From NCBI GenBank assembly GCA_000613465.1, contig BAJA01000007.1:121841-185840 (forward strand): 64,000 bases of DNA. The letters run 5' to 3'. Below the pieces are notes generated by a model that made no database searches, was not told where the DNA came from, and was given only the letters and a program-made list of their open reading frames with translations. Numbering within the stretch: position 1 is the first letter of the stretch; each line of letters opens with the position of its first letter. Positions 37,813 through 45,727 of the stretch are shown here, piece after piece. The position numbers and the translations under genes are program-made. The DNA comes from Bacteroides nordii WAL 11050 = JCM 12987. Lineage in GTDB: Bacteria > Bacteroidota > Bacteroidia > Bacteroidales > Bacteroidaceae.

Positions 37813-38939
37813 CGTTGGAGCGTCCATTCCATGAGTTCAATATCCATTTCTGTTTCTGCTTTCATGAGGTAATGATTCCGTTTCCGGCATACACTATTAT
37901 ATATTTCTTCCGCAGCTTTCCGATCTTTCTTCCATAAGAGTGCGAGTGCACATTGCAACCTCTGTTTGCCGGTTGAGGTTTCTCCGAACCGGCTGATATA
38001 TTGTTGCAAGGAAGTACTGTATAATTCCTCTATTACTTCTGAACGACATTGTCCAATCAATTCCAGAAAAAGTAATTCACACTCGGCTTCCAATACGAAG
38101 ATAGGAATAATCTCTTCCCGATGTGCAAGTATCTCTTGCAATAGTTTTTCAGCCTGTGCAAACTCTTTCTGATCTATAAGCCGGGATACACAAAATCCCT
38201 TAACACCGGTCAGCAACGGATTACTGTACTCTGTGTCTTCTCCTGTAAACCATTCGGCAGGCATATCCCTCAACCGGGTACCTTCCTGAAACAAAGCATT
38301 TACCTTAAGCTGGAGTATTAAGGCATGGCGGCTTTCCAACGACTTTTGCATCAGCCTGAGGTTATAGCCGTCATTGACAATACCACTTCTTTTCATTGGA
38401 ATTCCGTTGAGTAGTGCGAATAGAATTCCGATAAGGGCGGTAAATAGAAGGAATAGTTTGAAGGGAGTAAAAATAGAAGGAATTGTAGTCAATAATAAGA
38501 TTGCTACTATTGCCGAGAACAGATTCATTAATACACCTCCCAGATTGTAGAGAATGAACGGGAGTTGTTGCGGACTTACATCCGGTGGGAGAAGCAGACA
38601 TTGGCCAGCCGTTCCGGGTATCTTAAAGTACTTTATCTTGAATCTTCCTTTTTCTTTGATTAATGTTAGTTTCCCGATACGGAAAGAGATAAATTTGTAA
38701 CCGGTGGCTAATCCAAAAAGCAAATGTCCTGCTTCATGTAGGATAATTTGCAGGTAACCGGCAATAAAAAGACTTATGAGCGATATAAACATACTACTTA
38801 GTAGTGTCTCGATTTTCAGATGTTCGAGAAATGCAGTCAGTGAGGTCCCGGTAAACCAGCTGATTCCCAGTATTACACCGGCAGCACCCATACACATACC
38901 AATAATCAGGCTACCTGCGAACTTGAGGACTTTTTTCAT
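37809..38939 (-). CDS. M50-family membrane metalloprotease-like protein
   Basis: 376 residues from ATG 38939. Longer in-frame starts would run into the tRNA gene and are rejected. Membrane helices lie at about 5-30, 45-75, 130-160 and 165-190. The zinc motif HExxH is 'ILHEAGHLLFG' (about residues 68-72). 'FILYNLGGVLMNLFSAIVAI' is the second membrane motif of this family, where the third ligand (usually in NPDG) appears as 'IVNDGYNLR' further on. The C-terminal 170 residues are a soluble helical domain, probably TPR-like. The protein may be a site-2-type protease or a non-proteolytic relative. Start of the operon 38939-34708, with the tRNA gene 83 bp upstream. Confidence 0.8.
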   Translation of the reverse strand: MKKVLKFAGSLIIGMCMGAAGVILGISWFTGTSLTAFLEHLKIETLLSSMFISLISLFIAGYLQIILHEAGHLLFGLATGYKFISFRIGKLTLIKEKGRFKIKYFKIPGTAGQCLLLPPDVSPQQLPFILYNLGGVLMNLFSAIVAILLLTTIPSIFTPFKLFLLFTALIGILFALLNGIPMKRSGIVNDGYNLRLMQKSLESRHALILQLKVNALFQEGTRLRDMPAEWFTGEDTEYSNPLLTGVKGFCVSRLIDQKEFAQAEKLLQEILAHREEIIPIFVLEAECELLFLELIGQCRSEVIEELYSTSLQQYISRFGETSTGKQRLQCALALLWKKDRKAAEEIYNSVCRKRNHYLMKAETEMDIELMEWTLQR

Positions 38940-39021
38940 AACAGTTTGTTTCTGATTAGTTTTTGTACCTGTTCTTATAAAAAAAAGACTATAAATCATC
39001 GATCTATAGTCTTCTTTTAAG

Positions 39022-39095
39022 TGGGCCATCTTGGGCTTGAACCAAGGACCTCCAGATTATGAGTCTGTTGCTCTAACCAACTGAGCTAAAAGCCG
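39022..39095 (-). tRNA. tRNA-Met (anticodon CAU, elongator type)
   Basis: The minus strand reads TAGCTCAGTTGGTTAGAGC (D arm), an anticodon loop CTCATAA with anticodon CAU and a T arm CTTGGTTCAAGCCCAAG. It is 74 nt without an encoded CCA. There is no GGG/CCC in the anticodon stem, so it is not the initiator. A tRNA-Ile2 (lysidine) cannot be fully excluded. The acceptor stem pairs poorly: 5' CGGCTTT against 3' ATGGCCC has mismatches at pairs 1-72 and 6-67. Confidence 0.88.
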
Positions 39096-39122
39096 TGTAT
39101 CCTTTTATCTTGGATGCGGGGA

Positions 39123-39130
39123 CAAAATTA
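39123..39130 (-). promoter_or_regulatory. -7 element of the tRNA-Met gene
   Basis: On the minus strand TAATTTTG matches TAnnTTTG, 28 bp before the tRNA 5' end, a normal distance for a short leader. Confidence 0.5.
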
Positions 39131-39200
39131 GTATTTTCTCCCGAAATATGCAAACTTTTTAGAGCAAAATCAAAACAGTTTCTTATATTCTTTCAATGTT

Positions 39201-39512
39201 TCAGAATTTATAAGTACGCTTGGGGTTTTTCGGGAACCATCCTTTTCTAACCCGGTCTTCTTGTTCAAAGACCTCTTTGATAGTCCAGAACGAAGAAAAA
39301 GCAAAAACGCCTAACAGGGAAGAAACGAGAATATTGTCTACACTTAATGAAGCTAATACGCCGGCTATTCCCAATACCAGAAAAATCCACCAACATTTAG
39401 TACCCCAATAATATTCGGCTTTTACCACGACCGGGTGAAAGAGTCCGATGATTAAAAAAGTACAGATGCCAATTAGAAGTCCTGCCAGATGATATTCGTT
39501 CAAGAACTCCAT
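39201..39512 (-). CDS. DUF4491-family small membrane protein
   Basis: 103 residues with three predicted membrane helices ('HLAGLLIGICTFLIIGLFHP', 'CWWIFLVLGIAGVLASL', 'ILVSSLLGVFAFSSFWTI'). 'LLIGICTFLIIGLFHPVVVKAEYYWGTKCWW' is the hallmark of the Bacteroidetes DUF4491 family, whose function is unknown. It lies 4 bp after the Lrp-type regulator gene and is presumably cotranscribed. The charged tail 'EQEDRVRKGWFPKNPKRTYKF' should face the cytoplasm. Confidence 0.85.
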   Translation of the reverse strand: MEFLNEYHLAGLLIGICTFLIIGLFHPVVVKAEYYWGTKCWWIFLVLGIAGVLASLSVDNILVSSLLGVFAFSSFWTIKEVFEQEDRVRKGWFPKNPKRTYKF

Positions 39513-39516
39513 TGGT

Positions 39517-39980
39517 TTACTTATCTATGCGAATAGGAATTTCTTTCTTGATACTTTGTTCCAGGGAGATCAGGGTCTCAGTAGCTACAACGCCTGGTAT
39601 CTCCTGCATCTTATTATTCAACAAGTCCATCAGGTGTTCGTTGTCGCATGCATAGAGTTTAGTCAGCATGGTGTATGGACCGGTAGTGAAGTGACACTCT
39701 ACAATCTCCGGTATTTTTTGTAACTCGGCTACCACCGATTTGTACATAGAACCCTTTTCAAGCTTAATACCAACGTATGTACAAGTTCTGTATCCAAGTG
39801 ATTTGGGGTTTACGTGATAACCCGATCCTACAATAACTCCCAGATCTATAAGGCGTTGCACACGCTGATGGATGGCTGCACGTGAGACACCACATTCTGC
39901 TGCTACATCTTTAAAAGGTATGCGGCATTCTGAGAAATGATCTCAAGAATCTGCCTGTCAAGGTTGTCTATTTTTTCCAT
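39517..39980 (-). CDS. Lrp/AsnC-family transcriptional regulator, one frameshift
   Basis: The start is ATG 39980. The frame breaks near 39923. Adding one C restores 'QNARIPFKDVAAECGVSRAAIHQRVQRL', the canonical Lrp helix-turn-helix, and gives 154 residues, the normal family length. The C-terminal RAM/AsnC domain ('VVAELQKIPEIVECHFTTGPYTMLTKL' and following) forms the effector-binding octamer interface. Lrp-type proteins sense amino acids and control amino-acid or envelope genes. Such a conserved, short regulator broken by one base in a C-run strongly favours a sequencing error. A -7 box lies at 40021. Confidence 0.92.
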
Positions 39981-40020
39981 AATTAATGAGTATATTTTCC
40001 AATTGTTATCAAATAGTAAG

Positions 40021-40028
40021 CAAATATA
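40021..40028 (-). promoter_or_regulatory. -7 element of the lrp-like gene
   Basis: On the minus strand TATATTTG matches TAnnTTTG, 40 bp before the ATG at 39980. Confidence 0.5.
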
Positions 40029-40084
40029 GAGATTTATTTTAATTTCTCTCTATAAAACAGATAAAAAATAGGAAATAGCAAAAA

Positions 40085-40112
40085 AGAGGCGCAAATTTCT
40101 TTGCACCTCTTT
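40085..40112 (-). terminator. Intrinsic terminator of the FKBP gene pair
   Basis: Arms 40085-40096 (AAGAGGCGCAAA) and 40101-40112 match at 11 of 12 positions around TTTC and are flanked by A-run and T-run, so it can act in both directions. It lies 22 bp after the stop of the minus-strand FKBP gene. Confidence 0.85.
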
Positions 40113-40133
40113 TTATTTATAGGGATAATTTGC

Positions 40134-41000
40134 TTACTTTTCGATGCTAAGCAATTCAACTTCGAATACCAAAGTTGAGAACGGTTTGATCTGGCCCTGA
40201 TCTCTTGAGCCATAAGCCAAGTCTTGTGGGATGTAAAGTTCCCATTTAGAACCAACAGGCATCATAGTTAATGCTTCTGTCCAACCTTTGATAACCTGGT
40301 TAGCACGGAAAGTAGTTGGCTCGTTACGTTTGTATGAACTATCAAATTCAGTACCGTCAATCAAAGTACCTTTATAGTTTACTTTCACTTTGCAAGTATC
40401 AGCAGGAATTTCACCCTTACCTTCAGTGATTACTTTATACTGCAATCCGCTCGGAGTTGTTTTTACACCTTCTTTAGTCTTATTTTCAGCAAGGAATTTT
40501 TCACCGGCAGCTTTGTTGTCAGCGTATTTTTCTTCCATAGCTTTTGCTTTGATAGCTTCCATAGCTGTCTGAGTATATGACTGAGCTTTTTCCATAGTCA
40601 TCAAGCCACCTTTTTCCAGTGTACCTGCGATGAAACCTGCAAGGAAGTTTTCTTTGCTGATAGTTTTTACTGAATCTTCACCAAATAGTTCGTGGTTAAT
40701 ACCCTTCATCATCTGGTTACTGATCTGCTGACCAATCTGAAGACCTGCCATGTAAGCGGCTTCTTTCTTTCCGGTTTTGTTGGCACCTTCGGTTACACCT
40801 TTGATGAACTCAGCCATGTAAGCTGTGTCAACATCCATACGTCCTACTAGATAGCCTTTCAGACCTTGAGTCTGAGCCATACCGATTGAATAAGACAGTG
40901 AATCGAGTTCTGTTTTTAGATTTGCTTTAGGAGCCTGGGCTGTACATGATGCAAGACCAGTTACGGCAGCGATTGCTGCCAGGATTGTAATCTTTTTCAT
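40134..41000 (-). CDS. FKBP-type peptidyl-prolyl isomerase lipoprotein
   Basis: 288 residues. Lipobox 'AVTGLASC' (Cys19) anchors it in a membrane facing the periplasm. Residues about 30-180 form the helical FKBP_N dimerisation domain ('LDSLSYSIGMAQTQGLKGYL', 'FLAGFIAGTLEKGG'). The C-terminal FKBP domain (about 185-288) has 'TPSGLQYKVITEGKG', 'VKVNYKGTLIDGTEFDSSY', 'QVIKGWTEALTMMPVGSKWELYIPQDLAYG' and 'PFSTLVFEVELLSI', with the active-site residues of the family. It helps fold exported proteins. Second gene of a two-gene unit, 15 bp after the shorter FKBP gene. Confidence 0.94.
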   Translation of the reverse strand: MKKITILAAIAAVTGLASCTAQAPKANLKTELDSLSYSIGMAQTQGLKGYLVGRMDVDTAYMAEFIKGVTEGANKTGKKEAAYMAGLQIGQQISNQMMKGINHELFGEDSVKTISKENFLAGFIAGTLEKGGLMTMEKAQSYTQTAMEAIKAKAMEEKYADNKAAGEKFLAENKTKEGVKTTPSGLQYKVITEGKGEIPADTCKVKVNYKGTLIDGTEFDSSYKRNEPTTFRANQVIKGWTEALTMMPVGSKWELYIPQDLAYGSRDQGQIKPFSTLVFEVELLSIEK

Positions 41001-41015
41001 TTTGCTTTTAAAAAA

Positions 41016-41606
41016 TTATTTGTTTAAAACTTCAAGTAATTCTACTTCGAATACCAGTGTGCTGTGCGGTGGAATCATCTCTCCGGCACCTTGTGCGCCG
41101 TAAGCCAGATCTGACGGAATATACAGTTTCCATTTAGAACCTTCCGGCATCAACTGCAATGCTTCTACCCATCCCGGGATCACTTGGTTTACACCGAATA
41201 CGGCAGGCTGTCCGCGCTTGATAGAGCTGTCAAATAGTGTTCCGTCAAGAAGTGTACCTTCATAGTGACATTTCACCTGATCGGTGGCTTTGGCCAGTTT
41301 GCCTTTTCCTTCGGTGATTATTTCGTACTGCAGTCCGCTTGGAAGGGTTACAACACCCGCTTTTTTCTTGTTTTCTTCCAGGAATGCTTTTCCTTGTTCA
41401 ATGCTGGCAGCACTCATCTTCTGTTCCAGTTCTTCGAAATATTTATTTACTATTTCGCGGGCTTCCTGGTGGCTGATAGCTGTCTGATTACCTTCCAGTA
41501 CATCTTTAATTGCCTGAGCAAAATCTTCTACCGAGATGCCTTTGGCACCCATACCTAACAAGTTCTGGCCGATTCCAAGGCCGATTGCATAACTAAATTT
41601 ATCCAT
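41016..41606 (-). CDS. FKBP-type peptidyl-prolyl isomerase (FklB-like, no signal peptide)
   Basis: 196 residues from ATG 41606. The longer frame has no ATG-led support, and the -7 box at 41680 fits this start. It has the FKBP_N region ('KFSYAIGLGIGQNLLGMG') and a full FKBP domain ('LPSGLQYEIITEGKGKLAKA', 'VKCHYEGTLLDGTLFDSSIKRG', 'QVIPGWVEALQLMPEGSKWKLYIPSDLAYGAQGAGEMIPPHSTLVFEVELLEVL'). With no signal peptide or lipobox it should work in the cytoplasm, in contrast to its neighbour at 40134. Such FklB/lipoprotein pairs look like the result of a duplication. Confidence 0.94.
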   Translation of the reverse strand: MDKFSYAIGLGIGQNLLGMGAKGISVEDFAQAIKDVLEGNQTAISHQEAREIVNKYFEELEQKMSAASIEQGKAFLEENKKKAGVVTLPSGLQYEIITEGKGKLAKATDQVKCHYEGTLLDGTLFDSSIKRGQPAVFGVNQVIPGWVEALQLMPEGSKWKLYIPSDLAYGAQGAGEMIPPHSTLVFEVELLEVLNK

Positions 41607-41679
41607 ATATATTTTTGTTGGAGATTGGAGGAAGAAACTTGAATCTTTCACTCTCAATCAATTGCAAATTAACAATTGG

Positions 41680-41687
41680 CAAAAATA
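41680..41687 (-). promoter_or_regulatory. -7 element of the FKBP gene pair
   Basis: On the minus strand TATTTTTG matches TAnnTTTG, 73 bp before ATG 41606. Confidence 0.45.
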
Positions 41688-41785
41688 CATGTTTTATTTG
41701 AATGATCGGGCTTTTTGGATTTAAAATTTCTTATCACTGTATAAGTTATCTGTTTTTATTCGCTTTATTATTCAATTATTCTGTT

Positions 41786-41793
41786 TACTTTTG
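41786..41793 (+). promoter_or_regulatory. -7 element of the sirtuin / AlkZ-like gene pair
   Basis: TACTTTTG matches TAnnTTTG, 32 bp before ATG 41826, with TTTA about 18 bp further upstream. Confidence 0.5.
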
Positions 41794-41825
41794 CTATATA
41801 TCTGAATCAATGTAAAAAAGGAAGC

Positions 41826-42524
41826 ATGAAGAATTTAGTCATTTTGTCAGGTGCGGGGATGAGCGCGGAGAGTGGGATCAGTACATTTCGTGATGCTGGT
41901 GGGTTATGGGATAAGTATCCGGTGGAGCAGGTAGCAACTCCGGAGGGGTATGCACGTGATCCGGAACTGGTGATTCATTTTTATAATGAGCGGCGTAAAC
42001 AACTGTTGGATGTGAAGCCTAATCGCGGGCATGAATTGTTGGCAGAGTTGGAGAAACACTTTAATGTGACTGTAATTACCCAAAATGTTGATAACCTGCA
42101 CGAACGGGCAGGGAGTACACATGTGATTCATCTACACGGTGAATTGACAAAAGTATGTTCCAGCCGTGATCCGAATAATCCTCATTATATAAAGGAATTG
42201 AAACCGGAGGAATATGAAGTACGTATGGGGGATTGTGCCCGAGACGGTTCTCAGCTGCGTCCTTTCATAGTCTGGTTTGGTGAGGCTGTACCAATGATAG
42301 AGGCAGCCATTGATATTGTGGAGAAGGCGGATGTATTTGTTATTATCGGAACTTCCATGAATGTCTATCCGGCTGCCGGGTTGTTGAATTATGTGCCACG
42401 TACAGCAGAGGTTTATCTGATCGATCCTAAACCGGTGGATACTCATACTTCCCGTTCCATACATATTATTCAAAAAGGAGCTTCGGAAGGCGTTGTCGAA
42501 CTTAAACACCTTCTTGGCCTATGA
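41826..42524 (+). CDS. Sirtuin, NAD-dependent protein deacylase (class III, SIRT5/CobB-like)
   Basis: 232 residues. NAD-binding motifs 'LSGAGMSAESGISTFRDAGG' (about 7-26) and 'TQNVDNLHERAG', then catalytic His in 'HLHGEL'. 'HFYNERRKQL' has the Tyr-x-x-Arg pair that in SIRT5 and CobB binds succinyl- or malonyl-lysine, so a desuccinylase/demalonylase is likely. Only two Cys ('KVCSS' and 'GDCAR') are seen where classical sirtuins have four zinc ligands in CxxC pairs, so the zinc site appears to be lost or changed. It removes acyl groups from lysines in cytoplasmic proteins and consumes NAD+. The stop overlaps the next start (ATGA). Confidence 0.93.
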   Translation: MKNLVILSGAGMSAESGISTFRDAGGLWDKYPVEQVATPEGYARDPELVIHFYNERRKQLLDVKPNRGHELLAELEKHFNVTVITQNVDNLHERAGSTHVIHLHGELTKVCSSRDPNNPHYIKELKPEEYEVRMGDCARDGSQLRPFIVWFGEAVPMIEAAIDIVEKADVFVIIGTSMNVYPAAGLLNYVPRTAEVYLIDPKPVDTHTSRSIHIIQKGASEGVVELKHLLGL

Positions 42525-43581
42525 TTGCAAATATTCGTCAGATAAGTCAGCAATTGCTGAATCCGTGTTTTAATTCTCCCAAAGAGGTTGTGTCATGGAT
42601 GGGAGCTATCCAGGGACAGGATTATGCTATGGCTAAGTGGGCTGTAGGTATCCGCTTAAAATCACCCACTCTTAGAGCTGTGGAGGACGCCTTGCACGGG
42701 GAGAGATAATACGTACACATGTGATGCGCCCTACTTGGCATTTAGTGGCAGCAGAAGATATACGCTGGATGCTGAAACTGTCTGCACAGCGTATAAAGTC
42801 GGCCAATGACTCCTTCGCGAAGGGACATGGAGTAGATATTTCAGAAGCACTTTTTTCTCGTTGTAACCGCTTAATAGAGAAACTGCTGGAAGGAAATAAA
42901 AGTCTGACTAAGCAAGAGATAGAAGCCGGACTGGCAAATGAAGGGATGACTGTTGATAATCGATTGATGACACGGTTTATGGCACGTGCTGAGGTGGAAG
43001 GTATTGTTTGTAGCGGTGTTGATAAAGGGAAGAAAGCAACGTATGCTTTGCTTGAAGAACGTGTTCCTCCGGTAAAAGAACTGACAAAGGATGAAGCTTT
43101 GGCTACATTGGCATTGCGTTATTTTCGTAGTCATTCTCCGGCAAGTCTGACAGATTTTGTATGGTGGTCGGGCTTATCAGTTACCGAAGCAAGAACTGCT
43201 ATGGGGCTGATTGATTCACAATTGGTGAAGGAACGTTTTGACTCTTATGAATTGTTCGTGCACGAGTCTTATCAGGGAGAGATTAACTCTGCTGATATAC
43301 TTCACTTTCTGCCATCTTATGATGAATATCTTATTAGTTATAAAGAACGTAAAGCTGTGCTTGCCGAGGAACATCATCCTAAAGCGTTCAATACGTACGG
43401 GATATTTTATCCGGTGATCTTGTATAATGGTAAGGTAGTGGGTAACTGGAAAAAAACTGTTGGCAAAAACAAGAAGATTGAAATAGTAACTTCTTTTTTC
43501 GAAGGTTGTCCCCGTATTCATAAAGAAATGATAGAACAGGCAGAAAGCAGATTACGGGTATTTTATTCAGAGTCCGACTGA
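42521..43581 (+). CDS. Winged-helix DNA-binding protein, AlkZ-like (HTH_42) family, one frameshift
   Basis: Fragments 42521-42709 and 42721-43581 join if one base is added near 42697 ('EDALHRGEIIRTHVMRPTWHLVA'), giving about 353 residues. The joined segment 'IIRTHVMRPTWHLVAAEDIRW' is the hallmark of the HTH_42/AlkZ-type winged-helix family, in which some members unhook DNA crosslinks or remove alkylated bases. 'SPASLTDFVWWSGL' and 'LPSYDEYLISYKER' also fit, with three tandem winged-helix modules expected. The 4-bp overlap with the sirtuin gene indicates coupling. Function beyond DNA binding is inferred from family members. Confidence 0.85.
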
Positions 43582-43619
43582 ACTGATAAGGAAAACGCTT
43601 CCTTCCTCCGGGTAGCTTT

Positions 43620-44366
43620 TTATTTTTTGGAGATAGCCCGTATGATAAACCAGGCGTGATGTGCTACGGTGCTCATCACTCCATAATGCTGGCACATAAT
43701 ACGAAAACGCTCTTTGAGAGATGCTTTCTGATTCCGGGTAGTCATTCCTTCGTCCAGATAATCAATGACGGTGAGATGGGTATTGTGTAGGGTACGTGCC
43801 TTTTTCATAATCCGGATACACCAGTCAAAATCGGCAGAAAAACGATAATTCAGATCATATGGTTCTATAAGGGTATGTTTGGCAAAAAAAGCCTGATGGC
43901 ATACCAGCATTCCTTGTTTGAAGCTTTTCCAGGTTAATACGTTAGGAGCCGAAAGGCGGCGCATACGTAAAAAATGTCCGTTTTTATCTACAATTGCCGT
44001 CTCACCGTACAGTACATCGGGAAGTTCGTTTCCACTGATCGAGTGTACCATTTGTTGCAGTGTATCATCTTCATGAAAACTGTCGCCGGCATTGAGAAAG
44101 CAGAGATAATCACCTGTCGCCAATGATATTCCCTTATTCATAGCATCATACAAACCTTTATCCGGTTCACTGACCACTTTATGAATCCGTTCGCGGTATT
44201 TGTTTATAATCGTCTGCGTATTATCTTTTGAGGCTCCATCCACAATAATGTACTCTACATGTCGATAGGTTTGTGAAATGACGCTTTGTATCGTGTCTTC
44301 CAACACCTGTCCGGCATTGTAAGTTACGGTGATAATTGAGAATTTAGGGGTAGGATGGTTATGCAT
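43620..44366 (-). CDS. Family 2 glycosyltransferase (GT-A fold)
   Basis: 248 residues from ATG 44366, which overlaps the upstream glycosyltransferase gene by 8 bp. The GT2 core is clear: 'FSIITVTYNAGQVLEDTIQSV', 'VEYIIVDGASKDNTQTII', 'GLYDAMNKGISLATGDYLCFLNAGD' with the acidic 'NAGD' in place of DxD. 'FSADFDWCIRIMKKA' supplies the later ED/DW motif. No membrane helix, so a soluble enzyme at the inner membrane face. It resembles the WcaA/colanic-acid-type transferases that add single sugars to a lipid-linked chain. Part of the surface-polysaccharide locus; convergent with the AlkZ-like gene. Confidence 0.9.
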   Translation of the reverse strand: MHNHPTPKFSIITVTYNAGQVLEDTIQSVISQTYRHVEYIIVDGASKDNTQTIINKYRERIHKVVSEPDKGLYDAMNKGISLATGDYLCFLNAGDSFHEDDTLQQMVHSISGNELPDVLYGETAIVDKNGHFLRMRRLSAPNVLTWKSFKQGMLVCHQAFFAKHTLIEPYDLNYRFSADFDWCIRIMKKARTLHNTHLTVIDYLDEGMTTRNQKASLKERFRIMCQHYGVMSTVAHHAWFIIRAISKK

Positions 44367-45624
44367 GCTTTCCCGTGATTTTGTTATAAACTTCGATGTA
44401 TTTCTTGGCAATGATACTTTCCGAATAGTTAGCTATGGCCTTTCGTGAGGCCTGTTCCGCCAATATAGGGTTTTCCGATTCTGTCAATGCCCAGTAAATT
44501 CCGTTGGCAAAGTCCTCAGACGATTTGTATTGTGCCACATAGCCATTATGTAGGTGGTCTATCATCTCCGGGATACCTCCGACATTGAATCCTACACAAG
44601 GTACTCCGCATGCCATTGCTTCCATGATAGTATTGGGAAGATTCTCTTCCAGTGAGGGAGTTACAAACAGATTGACAGCATTGTATATATTCACTAATTC
44701 ATGCTCATTGCTGACGTAATCGAGTGCGTAGACCGGAAAAGGCAACAAATTAGTCAGTTGTTGTGATTGGTTGCCAAATACCACAACTCCGAGTGAGGAT
44801 TTCAACTCAGGATGTTTCTCTGCCAATAGCTTACATGATTCTATCAGATAGTCGATTCCTTTACGTTTGTCTGTGATTTTGACAGAGCCGAACAGTAACA
44901 ATTTTCCTTCCTGGGGTAACCGGAAATGTGTACGGGCCTCCTGTTTATTACGGGGTCTGAACAGATTGGTATTGATAGGATTCGGAATGCTTGTTACGGT
45001 GTGTCCGGTGAGCAATGCACTGCTTTTGGCTTTCTCTTCAAGCCAATGGCTACAGGTTACAAATGTGATAGGAGCAGCTTTATAAAGTTCTTTTTTCTTT
45101 CTGAATATGCGGGCGGACAAGTCTTTTTTATTGCCTCCGCCATAAAGGAAGGGACAATGGTGACATTCATGCTGGTAATTGGTACATTCGCGTGCATGGT
45201 GACAAATACCGGTAGAAGGCCACATATCATGCATAGTCCATACAATAGGTTTCCCCGATTCCAGTATTTTGCTGAGATTTTTGAGTGAGAGCATTCCCTG
45301 ATTGATCCAATGCAGGTGGATAATGTCTGCTTGCCGGAATTCCGGGAGGGAGGTAACATCTGTACCTGTATTGGCTATGTCCACTGCAAAAAGATTGTTT
45401 TTCTTGAAATGGTTTGCTTTCCAAATGACAATGCGTTCCCAAACGAATTTCCATAAAGTCAGCCAGCTACGGTCGAGTCCGACAACACTTATCTGGTCGG
45501 TTTGTTTGTCACGTACCAGCATTTTGGCTTTGATTCCATTGTTTTTCAGTGCTTCCATCAGACGGCTGGCAGCTACGGCCGCACCACCTATTCGTTCGGA
45601 TGTATTTATGATCAGTACTCTCAT
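44359..45624 (-). CDS. Family 4 glycosyltransferase (GT-B fold)
   Basis: 421 residues from ATG 45624. The N-terminal domain begins 'MRVLIINTSERIGGAAVAAS' (a donor/acceptor loop usual in GT4) and contains 'IIHLHWINQGMLSL' and 'PIVWTMHDMWPSTGICHHARECTNYQHECHHCP', a Cys/His-rich insert that many Bacteroidetes GT4 enzymes have. The C-terminal domain has 'KRKGIDYLIESCKLL' and the GT4 E-x7-E-like motif 'EENLPNTIMEAMACGVPCVGFNVGGIPEMI'. It transfers a sugar from a nucleotide donor to the growing repeat unit. Divergent from wecC with 103 bp between. Confidence 0.92.
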   Translation of the reverse strand: MRVLIINTSERIGGAAVAASRLMEALKNNGIKAKMLVRDKQTDQISVVGLDRSWLTLWKFVWERIVIWKANHFKKNNLFAVDIANTGTDVTSLPEFRQADIIHLHWINQGMLSLKNLSKILESGKPIVWTMHDMWPSTGICHHARECTNYQHECHHCPFLYGGGNKKDLSARIFRKKKELYKAAPITFVTCSHWLEEKAKSSALLTGHTVTSIPNPINTNLFRPRNKQEARTHFRLPQEGKLLLFGSVKITDKRKGIDYLIESCKLLAEKHPELKSSLGVVVFGNQSQQLTNLLPFPVYALDYVSNEHELVNIYNAVNLFVTPSLEENLPNTIMEAMACGVPCVGFNVGGIPEMIDHLHNGYVAQYKSSEDFANGIYWALTESENPILAEQASRKAIANYSESIIAKKYIEVYNKITGKHA

Positions 45625-45691
45625 GCGCCAGAATGTTTTGGCAAAAATAGCGGTTTTCTGTGAGAATCCGTACAAAGTCATGGATTATTTG

Positions 45692-45699
45692 TACTTTTG
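45692..45699 (+). promoter_or_regulatory. -7 element of wecC-wecB
   Basis: TACTTTTG matches TAnnTTTG, 28 bp before ATG 45728, in the divergent interval to the GT4 gene. Confidence 0.5.
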
Positions 45700-45727
45700 C
45701 AGCACTATATATAAATAGGTTTAACAT

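Noticed and set aside
38940..39029. Longer start of the M50 gene
   Set aside because: It would run into the tRNA-Met gene and put a polar tail before the first membrane helix.
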